The notes beneath the pieces were generated by a model that was not told the DNA's origin, searched no databases, and saw only the letters and a list, made by a program, of their open reading frames with translations. A stretch of DNA of 19,132 nucleotides from DATHCB01 sp035319765 (GTDB taxonomy: Archaea; Thermoproteota; Bathyarchaeia; Bathyarchaeales; SOJC01): NCBI GenBank assembly GCA_035319765.1, contig DATHCB010000099.1:1-19132 (forward strand). The letters run 5' to 3'. The position numbers and the translations under genes are program-made. Shown here one piece after another: positions 1 through 6,891 of this stretch; position 1 is the first letter of the stretch, and the number at the start of each line of letters is the position of its first letter.

Positions 1-1196
1 AAAAGACAGCGGAAGAAATTCTTCAGTACATACTTGCAGAAATGACAGATCCCAAGGGGGGGTTCTATTCCGCCGAGGACGCCGATACAGAAGGACAAGA
101 AGGAAAATTCTATCTCTGGACCAAAGCTGAGATAGTGAACGTGCTCGGTAACGATGCAGAGCTGATCTGCAGAATATTCAACATATCCGAGAGCGGCGAC
201 GAGAAACAGTCTAGCGACAACAATCCCGCTGGAACGAGCATTCTGCACCTCAAGAAATCGCTAGACCAATTGGCTAGTGAAATGAGAATGGATCCAGAGA
301 TTCTGAAGAGTACTGTTTCAAAATCACTCAAAATGCTCTATAGAAAAAGACAGGAGCGAGCTCGGCCTTTCAAGGATACAAAGATACTTGCAGACTGGAA
401 TGGACTGATGATAGCGGCTTTTGCCAAGTGTGCCCAAGCTGTTGATTCGGATGAGTATGCGAGAGTCGCGGAAAAAGCCTCAAACTTCATTCTTGAAACG
501 CTCAAAACCCAAGAGGGAGCTCTGATGCATAGGTACAAAGATGGAGAAGTGACCGTTGAAGGGATGATTGACGACTATGCCTTTTTCATTTGGGGTCTCA
601 TTGAAACGTACGAAGCGACTTTCGAGCTGGACTACCTCAAGGCGGCAGTAGAGTTGCAGAATATGATGATTGAGCAGTTATGGGACGCTAGCGACCCTGC
701 ATTCTTCTTCGCACCGAAGCGTGATGAGCAATTATTGGTCAGGAACAAAGAGTTTAACGATGGGGCAATTCCATCTGGCAATTCAGTAGCGGTGTTAAAT
801 CTCATCAGACTTGCACGCCTCACTGGAAAAACCGATTATGAAGAAAAGGCAAGAGCTCTCGCAACAACTATCAGCTTAGACGCCAGACACGACAACACAA
901 TGTTCCTGGCAGCGGCTTCTTTTCTAACCGGTCCAACCTATGAAATCGTAGTCGTCGGCGATCCACACTCTTCAGAAACTCATAGCATGCTGCAGAGCGT
1001 CAACTCACAGTTCAGCCCAAACAAAGTCATGATATTCAAGCCCACTAATGACAAAACGCTGGAGAATATAGCCCCATACACAAGGTTCATGACAGCAACG
1101 GAATCAAACACAACCGCATACGTGTGCAGAGACTTTAGATGCAGCCTTCCACTTACAGAAATAGCCAAGGTTCTAGAAGCATTAGGCAACGCCTAA
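1..1196 (+). CDS. YyaL/SSP411-family (DUF255) protein, C-terminal part, 5' truncated
   Basis: The reading frame is open from base 3 through the left edge, so the gene starts outside the window; the ATG at 42 is internal. About 398 residues are visible of a family usually near 650-700. The N-terminal thioredoxin-like domain of the family is therefore missing here, and the visible part is the alpha/alpha-barrel. Family signatures seen are GGFYSAEDADTEG followed by GKFYLWT near the visible start, then RPFKDTKILADWNGLMIAA, DGAIPSGNSV, and a C-terminal YVCRDFRCSLP with two cysteines five apart. The barrel resembles N-acylglucosamine 2-epimerase and glycosidase folds, but no reaction is established for the family, so I assign none. 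The gene ends in TAA at 1194-1196 and converges on the thioredoxin-fold gene 87 bp away. The family assignment is firm; the function is not. Confidence 0.9.
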   Translation, partial: KTAEEILQYILAEMTDPKGGFYSAEDADTEGQEGKFYLWTKAEIVNVLGNDAELICRIFNISESGDEKQSSDNNPAGTSILHLKKSLDQLASEMRMDPEILKSTVSKSLKMLYRKRQERARPFKDTKILADWNGLMIAAFAKCAQAVDSDEYARVAEKASNFILETLKTQEGALMHRYKDGEVTVEGMIDDYAFFIWGLIETYEATFELDYLKAAVELQNMMIEQLWDASDPAFFFAPKRDEQLLVRNKEFNDGAIPSGNSVAVLNLIRLARLTGKTDYEEKARALATTISLDARHDNTMFLAAASFLTGPTYEIVVVGDPHSSETHSMLQSVNSQFSPNKVMIFKPTNDKTLENIAPYTRFMTATESNTTAYVCRDFRCSLPLTEIAKVLEALGNA

Positions 1197-1283
1197 ATAT
1201 GTATTATTGAAAGTTCGGCGCACGCACAGGAAACCTTAGGGTTGTCAAGATGCGCGCGCTAAAAAAAGAACGCTTAGGATTCC

Positions 1284-1622
1284 TTACTGTTTTTCAGTGA
1301 AATCCTTAAGCTGCTCTTTGTTTAGGCCTACTCCTGGTTTTGAGTCTAAGCGCTTGTGAAGTTTTCCTTTTTTGAACATTATTACGGTCGGATAGTATTC
1401 TATGGCGTATTCTTCGCACACATCTGGCTCTTCGTCCACGATAATGCTCAAGCACTCTTCTGGATTATTCTTGGAGTATTCTTCGAAGACCGGTAGAAAA
1501 CGCAGGGAAAATGGGCACCAAGTTGCGTAGAAAAGAACGAATGTTCTGTCTTTGTTCTTTATGTTTTCGTGGAAACCACTTTTTCTTTTAGTTTTCGATT
1601 CGCGTTTTTCAGCTTTGCTCAT
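1284..1622 (-). CDS. Thioredoxin-fold protein with a CXXS (monothiol) active site
   Basis: This is a 112-residue thioredoxin-fold protein. A basic N-terminus (residues 1-25, no signal peptide) is followed by strand TFVLFYATW and the active site W35-C36-P37-F38-S39. The cis-proline loop is YYPTV at residues 76-80 (Pro78), followed by the VIMFKKG strand. The second active-site cysteine of the usual CXXC is a serine. It cannot be a normal dithiol oxidoreductase; CXXS relatives act as monothiol reductases or isomerases, or bind partners through mixed disulfides. Two further cysteines lie at about 57 and 69. The start is the ATG at 1620-1622, with AGAGG a few bases upstream. It lies 45 bp downstream of the SnoaL-like gene on the same strand and may share its transcript. 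The fold is confident; the substrate is unknown. Confidence 0.85.
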   Translation of the reverse strand: MSKAEKRESKTKRKSGFHENIKNKDRTFVLFYATWCPFSLRFLPVFEEYSKNNPEECLSIIVDEEPDVCEEYAIEYYPTVIMFKKGKLHKRLDSKPGVGLNKEQLKDFTEKQ

Positions 1623-1667
1623 GAGCCTCTGTTCCCACCCATCTGACTTGAACTGAGTCTCATTGGC

Positions 1668-2141
1668 CTATTTTGATAGGCCGAGTTGTTTCATAAACCC
1701 GACAACGTCGTAGAATAATCTCTCTTCGACGATTTCGCTGTTTTTCCAAGTGGCGACTGTGCAGAATTCGAGTTTGGCGGTTTTGTGAGTGGCCGGAATC
1801 ATTTTTCCGTCTGGGCCTTTCATGGGGCCCTTCATTGTCACTGTCCAATCAGCGACTGTGCAAGTGTGTTCTTCGTCACCAAAGGCGATTTTGTATGGGT
1901 TGTTGACTAGTTGGTTGTCGAAGGTTTTGAAAAACTCTGTTGCCTCAACGTCGTGATTGTGTCGTCCAATTGTAGGAAGAGGTTGAGCCGGCCAGTACAC
2001 TTTGACGTCTTCTCTATGACGCTTCTTAAACGTCTCCCACAGCGGGCTTCCAGGTCCCGCGTTCCACGCGTCGTCAAGTGTCTTCATCAACTGAAGGTTT
2101 TCTTTTGCTCCCATATCCTTCAACTCGCTTTCTCTTTTCAC
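1668..2141 (-). CDS. SnoaL-like / NTF2-fold protein (ester cyclase-like)
   Basis: This protein of 148-157 residues has the NTF2/SnoaL cone-fold pattern: an N-terminal helix with DAWNAG and a following long helix, YWPAQPLPTIGRHN (the glycine-arginine turn before 'EATEFFKTF'), then strands rich in T, V and W (HTCTVADWTVTMKG, AKLEFCTVATWKNSEIVEERLFYD), and a C-terminal FMKQLGL helix. Members include polyketide cyclases, ketosteroid isomerase relatives and many uncharacterised proteins; the reaction cannot be read from sequence. The longest frame starts with GTG at 2141. An ATG at 2112-2114 (MGAKENLQ) is also plausible and has GAAGGA just upstream. It sits between the ferredoxin-fold-like gene (2214-2612) and the CXXS thioredoxin-fold gene, all on the minus strand. 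Confidence 0.75.
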   Translation of the reverse strand: MKRESELKDMGAKENLQLMKTLDDAWNAGPGSPLWETFKKRHREDVKVYWPAQPLPTIGRHNHDVEATEFFKTFDNQLVNNPYKIAFGDEEHTCTVADWTVTMKGPMKGPDGKMIPATHKTAKLEFCTVATWKNSEIVEERLFYDVVGFMKQLGLSK

Positions 2142-2213
2142 GTTTAATGATAATAAGCTTATGACAACGTCAGAGGCCGAGCAGTCGAGTTTTTGGTTGC
2201 GGAAATTTCAAGC

Positions 2214-2612
2214 CTACTTTTTTGGTGGTGGTTCCACTTTGAGCTTCTCCACCTCAGTCCAGTACTCGTGTGTTCTAGATCCTGCAACGATTATGAACAC
2301 CCATTTTGGGAAAAACTCGTCTGAGAGCTTTGCAAACTCTGGGTCTTCTTTTACGGTTTTCATTCCTTTGTCGAAGTCCTCACGGCTCTCGTATTCATCC
2401 AAGAACATCCAGTTTTCTTCATCAGACCATTTCTCTGTAAATGTGAAGAATCGAGACCGAATGTAGTAAACCTTCTCAGGATGAGACCTCTGGTATTCCA
2501 TGATCTCATTCCAAAGTTCAAACTGCTTCTCACTGTTCTTTTTTTTGAACACGCCATCTGACGATGTTAACGAACATAATTCGTTACTCTCCGCCATTAA
2601 TTTCAGAGTCAT
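2214..2612 (-). CDS. Small hypothetical protein, probable dimeric alpha/beta-barrel fold
   Basis: This 132-residue soluble protein begins at an ATG at 2610-2612; a second ATG six codons in (2595-2597) is also possible. The pattern of helix (KQFELWNEIMEYQRSHPE), strand (VYYIRSRFFTFT), helix (SREDFDKGMKTVKEDPEFAKL) and strand (PKWVFIIVAGSRTHEYW) is typical of ferredoxin-like dimeric barrels such as the ABM, EthD and NIPSNAP groups. I recognise no catalytic signature. The C-terminus is proline/lysine-rich (VEPPPKK). It is the first gene of the three-gene minus-strand set 2612 to 1284, and its start faces the Rieske gene, so the roughly 65 bp between them should hold both promoters. The fold is an inference from the pattern; the function is unknown. 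Confidence 0.65.
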   Translation of the reverse strand: MTLKLMAESNELCSLTSSDGVFKKKNSEKQFELWNEIMEYQRSHPEKVYYIRSRFFTFTEKWSDEENWMFLDEYESREDFDKGMKTVKEDPEFAKLSDEFFPKWVFIIVAGSRTHEYWTEVEKLKVEPPPKK

Positions 2613-2679
2613 CAGATCTTTAGTTTTGCGGAAAAGCTAAAACTGAAACCCTTCGTAATTGAGTATTAGGGTGGGACTT

Positions 2680-3018
2680 GTGGAGTCAAATTATGTTAGA
2701 GTCGCTGGAATAACCGAGGTTCCAGTTGGAAAGATGAAAACCGTCAAGTTAGAAGGCAAAGAGATTTTGATAGCCAACGTGAACGGAAACTTCTACGCCA
2801 TCGCAAATAGATGCACCCATCAAGGCACAGACCTATCGCAAGGCAAACTGGAAGACAACGTTGTTGAATGCCCAAAGCATCATGCAAGATTCGATGTCAC
2901 TACTGGCAAACTCATTTCAAAACCCAAAATAGGTTTCCTACACTTGAGTGCAAAAGATGAACCAACGTATCAAGTCAAAGTTGACGACGAAAACATCATG
3001 GTAAAACTCCAAACCTAA
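2680..3018 (+). CDS. Rieske-type [2Fe-2S] ferredoxin
   Basis: This is a small soluble Rieske protein of about 112 residues, a one-electron carrier. Counting from the GTG at 2680, the two cluster motifs are C45-T-H47-Q-G and C64-P-K-H67-H-A-R-F, giving the usual two Cys and two His ligands. The preceding strand ILIANVNGNFYAIANR and the following LISKPKIG..L loop fit ferredoxins of the BphF/NirD-small type. It has no membrane anchor. The frame can be extended to TTG 2659, but GTG 2680 has a purine-rich GGGTGGGA just upstream and gives the family's usual start (ESNYVRVAGITEVPVGKM). There is no oxygenase, reductase or nitrite reductase next to it, so its partner is unknown. It is divergent from the ferredoxin-fold-like gene at 2612. 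Confidence 0.9.
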   Translation: MESNYVRVAGITEVPVGKMKTVKLEGKEILIANVNGNFYAIANRCTHQGTDLSQGKLEDNVVECPKHHARFDVTTGKLISKPKIGFLHLSAKDEPTYQVKVDDENIMVKLQT

Positions 3019-3094
3019 ACAGCCCCCTCGCAATTCTCTACTGTCGAGTCGCTTTCGTGCGCGCTCGCGCGTACTGGTAGGGAAAGATAAGTTT

Positions 3095-3560
3095 TGTGGG
3101 ACAATGGAAGACGATTTAGCTCTATTGTCCTCGCATGTAGGCGTTTTTTGAAGGGTGAAAATGAGGTAGGTGTAGGAGGGAGGTGTCTAATGCGATGAGT
3201 TTGGGGTCATTAGACCGGCATAGCTATTCTCAGGAAGTCGTTGCAGGGTCTATAAGGAAAAAGCAGGTATAGGGTAGTCGTCTCCATGAAGATGAAAGGT
3301 CAATCATGGAGAGGGTGACCCTATACTTGTGAAAATGGGCATAGCAAGAAACTCTCGGAGACCTCAAGAATCTGCGTTGCAAACCGACCGCTAGTCGGTG
3401 TTGAGTGACAACACTGGGATCCTAGATTCTTCGCAAAATTCTCGTAGGTGGAATTTTGGCGTCCAAATTGCTGTAGTTGGAATCTTAGCAGAAATCCAGA
3501 GATGCTCGTCGCCATCGTCCGAGTTGTATGTACAAAAAAGAAGAATCCTTTTTTCATCAT
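3095..3560 (+). ncRNA. Candidate structured non-coding RNA, family not recognised
   Basis: No convincing protein gene lies between 3018 and 3761, but there is a string of perfect inverted repeats: 3099-3108 with 3121-3130 (10 pairs, one G-U); 3185-3192 with 3208-3215 (8); 3263-3275 with 3318-3330 (13 including G-U pairs), enclosing 3282-3289 with 3304-3311 (8); 3366-3373 with 3424-3431 (8), enclosing 3383-3388 with 3394-3399 (6) and 3400-3403 with 3409-3412; 3434-3441 with 3451-3458 (8); and 3462-3466 with 3477-3481 (5). A last hairpin, 3534-3540 with 3548-3554, ends in six T, which reads as a terminator on the plus strand. I compared it with RNase P RNA (AGGAAGTC at 3232 and AAACTC..GGAG near 3350 are weakly similar), but the 3' conserved CAGAA..GGCTTA block is absent. 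SRP RNA helix 8 motifs are also absent. The strand is inferred from the T-tract only. Confidence 0.45.
3534..3555 (+). terminator. A/T-stem hairpin ending in a T-tract
   Basis: AAAAAAG (3534-3540) and CTTTTTT (3548-3554) form a 7-bp stem with a 7-base loop. The plus-strand product ends in six U, the simplest archaeal termination signal. It closes the structured stretch at 3095-3533. Confidence 0.4.
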
Positions 3561-3636
3561 TAATCCAGTTCCAAATAGCGCGCTTGTAAGAAAATCTTTA
3601 CCAACGCAGGCCGCCCCTCTCCTCCGTCTCTCTCTG

Positions 3637-3720
3637 TTAGCGCGCGCTAAGCGAAAGTAAAGTGTCCAAAAATTAGTGAAAACTCGAAAACTATAATGAA
3701 AATGCTAATTAATGCTTAGC
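3637..3720. promoter_or_regulatory. Palindrome and repeats upstream of the beta-oxidation genes
   Basis: TTAGCGCGCGCTAA at 3637-3650 is a perfect 14-bp palindrome about 110 bp before the dehydrogenase ATG. Closer in, AATGCT occurs twice ten bases apart (3701 and 3711), and GCTAA (3704-3708) is inverted as TTAGC (3716-3720). An A/T-rich stretch CTATAAT (about 3690) could serve as a TATA element. Together these look like a promoter with operator sites; which factor binds is unknown. Confidence 0.35.
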
Positions 3721-3760
3721 TCTCTCTTAGTGTATTCCATTTGTTAGGAGCATAGGACAT

Positions 3761-4624
3761 ATGGAAGTCAATAGGGTCGCTGTTTTGGGCGCTGGGTTGA
3801 TGGGTCATGGTATTTGTCAAGTTGCCGCTCAAATTGGCGGATATAATGTGAACCTGTACGACATTGAACAAAGGTTCCTTGACAGCGGTTTAGGCATGAT
3901 CAAAGGAAGCCTAGACAAATTTAAGGCTAAAGGGCAACTTGGTGAGACCCAAGTAAACGAGATAATGAACCGAATTCACCCGACGTTGGATTTGAGGGAA
4001 GCAGTGAAAAATGCAGACTTGGTTATAGAAGTGGCACCTGAAATCCCGGACCTCAAGAAACAAATCTTCACCAACGTGGATCAGTATGCCCCGACTCATG
4101 CCATGATGACATCGAATACGTCTTCAATTAGTATAACAGAGCTCGCCTCCGCAACAAAACGTCCAACTCAAGTCTGTGGTATGCACTTCTTCAATCCGCC
4201 ACAGCTGATGAAGCTGGTCGAGGTCATCCGAGGCGAATTGAGCTCGGACGAAACCATCAACACTGCACTCGAAGTGGCACGTAAGATGGGTAAAGAAACT
4301 GTATTAGTCAAGAAGGACGTGCCCGGATTCATTGTAAACCGTATTCTTTTCCCGGCGCTAAACGAAGCCGTGGCTTTATACTATGAAGGCGTTGCAGACA
4401 GAGACGACATCGATAAAGCGATTATGCTTGGGTTGAGCTGGCCAATGGGTCCTCTAAAGCTGTTAGACTATATCGGGGCTGACACGACGCTCGCCATCGG
4501 AGACGTCTTATCGCGGGAAATCGATCCAAAGTTCCATGCCACTCCCGGGCTTAAGCTAATGGTGCACGCCAAACTGTTGGGACGCAAGACTGGAAAGGGA
4601 TTCTACGACTGGACACAGAAATAA
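3761..4624 (+). CDS. 3-hydroxyacyl-CoA dehydrogenase (3-hydroxybutyryl-CoA dehydrogenase type)
   Basis: This 287-residue soluble enzyme oxidises L-3-hydroxyacyl-CoA to 3-oxoacyl-CoA with NAD+. The Rossmann motif is G10-A-G12-L-M-G15-H-G17, with Asp34 at the end of strand 2, which favours NAD over NADP. Catalytic positions match the family: Ser121 in SNTSS, His142 and Asn145 in GMHFFNPP, Glu154 in KLVEVI, and Asn193 in GFIVNRI. The C-terminal helical domain contains GLSWPMGPLKLLDYIG and ends GRKTGKGFYDW. Its length equals that of stand-alone Hbd/PaaH-type enzymes, and it lacks the hydratase fused in FadB. AGGAG at 3746-3750 precedes the ATG by 10 bases. The enoyl-CoA hydratase follows after 21 bp, so the two form an operon catalysing adjacent beta-oxidation (or reverse, butyrate-forming) steps. 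Confidence 0.95.
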   Translation: MEVNRVAVLGAGLMGHGICQVAAQIGGYNVNLYDIEQRFLDSGLGMIKGSLDKFKAKGQLGETQVNEIMNRIHPTLDLREAVKNADLVIEVAPEIPDLKKQIFTNVDQYAPTHAMMTSNTSSISITELASATKRPTQVCGMHFFNPPQLMKLVEVIRGELSSDETINTALEVARKMGKETVLVKKDVPGFIVNRILFPALNEAVALYYEGVADRDDIDKAIMLGLSWPMGPLKLLDYIGADTTLAIGDVLSREIDPKFHATPGLKLMVHAKLLGRKTGKGFYDWTQK

Positions 4625-4630
4625 AAAAGC

Positions 4631-4637
4631 GAAGGAG
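4631..4637 (+). promoter_or_regulatory. Ribosome binding site of the enoyl-CoA hydratase gene
   Basis: GAAGGAG lies 8 bases before ATG 4646 and decides the start against the upstream in-frame GTG at 4637. Confidence 0.7.
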
Positions 4638-4645
4638 TGAAAGTG

Positions 4646-5428
4646 ATGGAACTTAGAAACGTGATCTATGAAAAGAGTGAAGGAATAGCTACTATTACGC
4701 TTAATCGTCCAGAAGTCATGAACGCCTTCAGCGTCGACCTCATGAACGAAGTGCTGCGCTGCCTTGAGGATGCTGGAAAAGATGAAACCATACGTGTAGT
4801 GATCTTAACCGGCACTGGCGAAAGGGCGTTTTCTGCCGGTGCAGATATTAAAGCCATGATAGGCATGAACGCATTGAAAGCACGTGAGCTTTCGACAAAT
4901 GGCTATCGCATATGCAAGGCAATTGAAAATCTACAGAAGCCGGTTATCGCTGCAATTAATGGCTTCGCTCTAGGAGGCGGCTTAGAAACCGCCATGGCCT
5001 GCGACTTCCGAATAGCCTCAGACAAAGCACGCATGGGACAGACGGAAGTCAATATCGGTCTAATCCCAGGCTGGGGCGGCACACAGCGCCTTACTAGACT
5101 TGTAGGCAAGGCTAGGGCGAAAGAGCTTGTCTACACTGGCAAGATCATCGACTCAAAGACTGCCGAGCAAATCGGACTAGTGAACATGGTGGTCCCCGCT
5201 GATCAATTCATGACAGGAGTGAGACAGTTTGCACTAGACCTTGCGAGCAAAGCTCCTGTGGCCTTAAGGATAGCAAAAACCCTAATCGACAACGGACTCG
5301 AATCTGACCTGGAAACTGCCCTAGCACTCGAGCGCGAAGGCTTTGGCGTAGTAGCCTCAACGGAGGACCTGCAGGAAGGTGTGAAAGCATTCACAGAAAA
5401 GAGAAAACCCTCGTGGAAAGGACGTTGA
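4646..5428 (+). CDS. Enoyl-CoA hydratase (crotonase family)
   Basis: This 260-residue crotonase-fold enzyme hydrates 2-enoyl-CoA to 3-hydroxyacyl-CoA, feeding the dehydrogenase encoded just upstream. Both catalytic acids of true hydratases are present: Glu114 in ALGGGLETAMACD and Glu134 in GQTEVNIGLIPG, 20 residues apart as in rat crotonase. The oxyanion-hole segment is AFSAGADIKAM (residues 61-71). The C-terminal helix ends GVKAFTEKRKPSWKGR, typical of the family. I chose the ATG at 4646 because GAAGGAG (4631-4637) lies 8 bases before it; the frame could begin at GTG 4637, but that codon overlaps the ribosome binding site. Having both glutamates argues against isomerase or decarboxylase subfamilies, though chain-length preference cannot be seen. 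Confidence 0.95.
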   Translation: MELRNVIYEKSEGIATITLNRPEVMNAFSVDLMNEVLRCLEDAGKDETIRVVILTGTGERAFSAGADIKAMIGMNALKARELSTNGYRICKAIENLQKPVIAAINGFALGGGLETAMACDFRIASDKARMGQTEVNIGLIPGWGGTQRLTRLVGKARAKELVYTGKIIDSKTAEQIGLVNMVVPADQFMTGVRQFALDLASKAPVALRIAKTLIDNGLESDLETALALEREGFGVVASTEDLQEGVKAFTEKRKPSWKGR

Positions 5429-5460
5429 AAGAGCGATTTCTTCACTTTCTTGAAAGATCT

Positions 5461-5943
5461 CTAAGTGCAAGTTTCGATAAGTTTGCTAAATCTCTTGAGT
5501 ATCTCTTCAGCCTTAGGTCGCAGCTCTTCTGGGAGATTTGGATCATCGTCTAATACGCTCGTTTTGTGCATTTTGAGTCTCCACTTGGCCCAATATGTGT
5601 CTCCTTTCTGTAGTGCATAGCTTAGTTCAGTTTCCATGGCAGCGAAATGTGCTGTGTAGATAGCAGTTTTTGGAGAGTCGGTTATCACTCGCTTGTCTAT
5701 TGTTCTGCCCATTTTCTTAAGCTCGCTTATCTCGACAAGCTCATGAACCATAATGTACTCATTTCCAAGAACGTCACGCAATGTTGTTAGGTCTTCTGAG
5801 AAGATCTCGCCGGTCATATAATCGAAAAACTCTTGCGGGGAAACATCCATTGCAATGTAACCGACACGTTTCAAAGCGCTCTTCGCTACCCTTATCTTGG
5901 AACTTATTTCATCCAACAAGCCCTGGTCACTCTCTTGATCCAA
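5461..5943 (-). CDS. Hypothetical helical protein with an HELVE motif
   Basis: This is a mostly helical soluble protein of about 160 residues. I do not recognise the family. The conserved-looking core is EYIMVHELVEISELKKMG, followed by KTAIYTAHFAAMETELSYALQKGD and WAKWRLKMHKTSVLDDDPNLPEELRPKAEEIL. HELVE resembles a half zinc-site (His-Glu-x-x-Glu), but no second histidine is at the HExxH position, so I do not call it a peptidase. The frame opens as far as ATG 6048, but 5961-6048 is the 3' end of the methyltransferase gene in another frame. TTG at 5941-5943, preceded by GGAAAGAG, or TTG 5958, just after the methyltransferase stop, are better starts; ATG 6018 is a third option. It is probably cotranscribed with the methyltransferase and converges on the hydratase gene 32 bp away. 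Confidence 0.65.
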   Translation of the reverse strand: MDQESDQGLLDEISSKIRVAKSALKRVGYIAMDVSPQEFFDYMTGEIFSEDLTTLRDVLGNEYIMVHELVEISELKKMGRTIDKRVITDSPKTAIYTAHFAAMETELSYALQKGDTYWAKWRLKMHKTSVLDDDPNLPEELRPKAEEILKRFSKLIETCT

Positions 5944-5960
5944 GCGCGCTCTTTCCAAAA

Positions 5961-6818
5961 CTAGATCTGTTTTTTCCAAGCATTTATCACAATTGCTGGA
6001 GGATGTTCTTCTCCACATTCGTCCAGCATCTTGACGGCTTTCTTCCATTTTCTTTTCAGGTTTTCCCTGATGTTCTGATCTTTAATTTTCTCAATTATCT
6101 CCAGCGGAAACCAGGCGAGATGATGAGGCATATTCAAGTCAACTATTTCCGTTTCGATTCTTGCGGCGCCAGCGTGTTCGACGATGTTCACTAGTTCCTC
6201 TTGGGAGAGGTACGGGATGTCACCTGCAGTAGAATACTCCTTTCCCAAGGCAAGAAACACGGGTCTTCTCAGGTTGTACATCATTAAGTGTGCCTCTTGC
6301 GCCTTGTTTTTGGCAACCGGTGAACTTTCAGCCAAGAATATTCTTTCTTTGGTCGCTCTGAGCATTTCCTTAACTGCGTCCAGGATTGCTTTGTGATCAT
6401 CGAAACTTCTTATTCCGTGAATACAGGCGACCAGGTCAAAACAGGAATAGGGAAAAGGGAGTTTTCGAGCGTCTTCTTGAAGAGGTATGACCCTGGTCTT
6501 CAGGCCGCTGGCTTCCAACAATTTCCAGAAATCGTGCCATCTTCCTCTATCCACCGCGACCACCCTGCCATTCTCTCCGACTAAGACCGCAAGAGGGATC
6601 GTGGCTATAGCTTGTCCTCCGCAGCCAATCTCTAGCACGTTTGCCCCGGTTGGTATCTCCGCATACGTCAAAACTGTTTGCCTCTCAACCTCTTGCCATT
6701 GAAACCAGTCCGAAGGAAGTCTCGGATGAGGCCGATAGGTCCCAATGCGCTTGAGAACCATGGCCAATTCAGGTGGAAGCTCACTCACAGCTTCATCAAT
6801 CGTTTTCCTCTTTGCCAT
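5961..6818 (-). CDS. Class I SAM-dependent methyltransferase
   Basis: This 285-residue protein has a class I methyltransferase domain at about residues 45-200. Motif I is VLEIGCGGQA (61-70), with the acidic end of strand 2 at VVAVDRG (Asp90). A VIPLQEDARKLPF segment matches motif II/III, and FDLVACIHGIRSF matches motif IV. It lacks the usual aromatic NPPY/DPPY, so it is not a base methyltransferase; a small-molecule substrate is likelier, but none can be named. The C-terminal third (NMPHHLAWFPLEII... ending PPAIVINAWKKQI) is extra and may bind substrate. The start is ATG 6816-6818 and the stop is TAG at 5961-5963. The unknown helical protein begins almost immediately after, so the two likely act together or share regulation. 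Confidence 0.85.
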   Translation of the reverse strand: MAKRKTIDEAVSELPPELAMVLKRIGTYRPHPRLPSDWFQWQEVERQTVLTYAEIPTGANVLEIGCGGQAIATIPLAVLVGENGRVVAVDRGRWHDFWKLLEASGLKTRVIPLQEDARKLPFPYSCFDLVACIHGIRSFDDHKAILDAVKEMLRATKERIFLAESSPVAKNKAQEAHLMMYNLRRPVFLALGKEYSTAGDIPYLSQEELVNIVEHAGAARIETEIVDLNMPHHLAWFPLEIIEKIKDQNIRENLKRKWKKAVKMLDECGEEHPPAIVINAWKKQI

Positions 6819-6891
6819 TCAATCCCATCTTCTTAGATATTGCTTACAGGTAGCATCTCAGGAACTAAACTCTGTGATTCGGAGGCCAAGC

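Noticed and set aside
2161..2466. A 101-codon plus-strand ORF
   Set aside because: It lies opposite the ferredoxin-fold-like gene, which has a believable fold pattern. Its Ser/Phe-rich product is a shadow.
3232..3360. Weak similarity to RNase P RNA (AGGAAGTC, GCAGGGT, AAACTC..GGAG)
   Set aside because: The pairing 3' conserved block (CAGAA..GGCTTA) is absent downstream, so the assignment is not supported by eye; it is kept only as a test to run.
3321..3660. Short ORFs on both strands in the gene-free region before the beta-oxidation genes
   Set aside because: They overlap the hairpins on both strands, lack ribosome sites and give low-complexity products.
5961..6048. N-terminal extension of the helical protein to ATG 6048
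   Set aside because: This stretch encodes the conserved methyltransferase C-terminus in another frame; an overlap of this length is unlikely.
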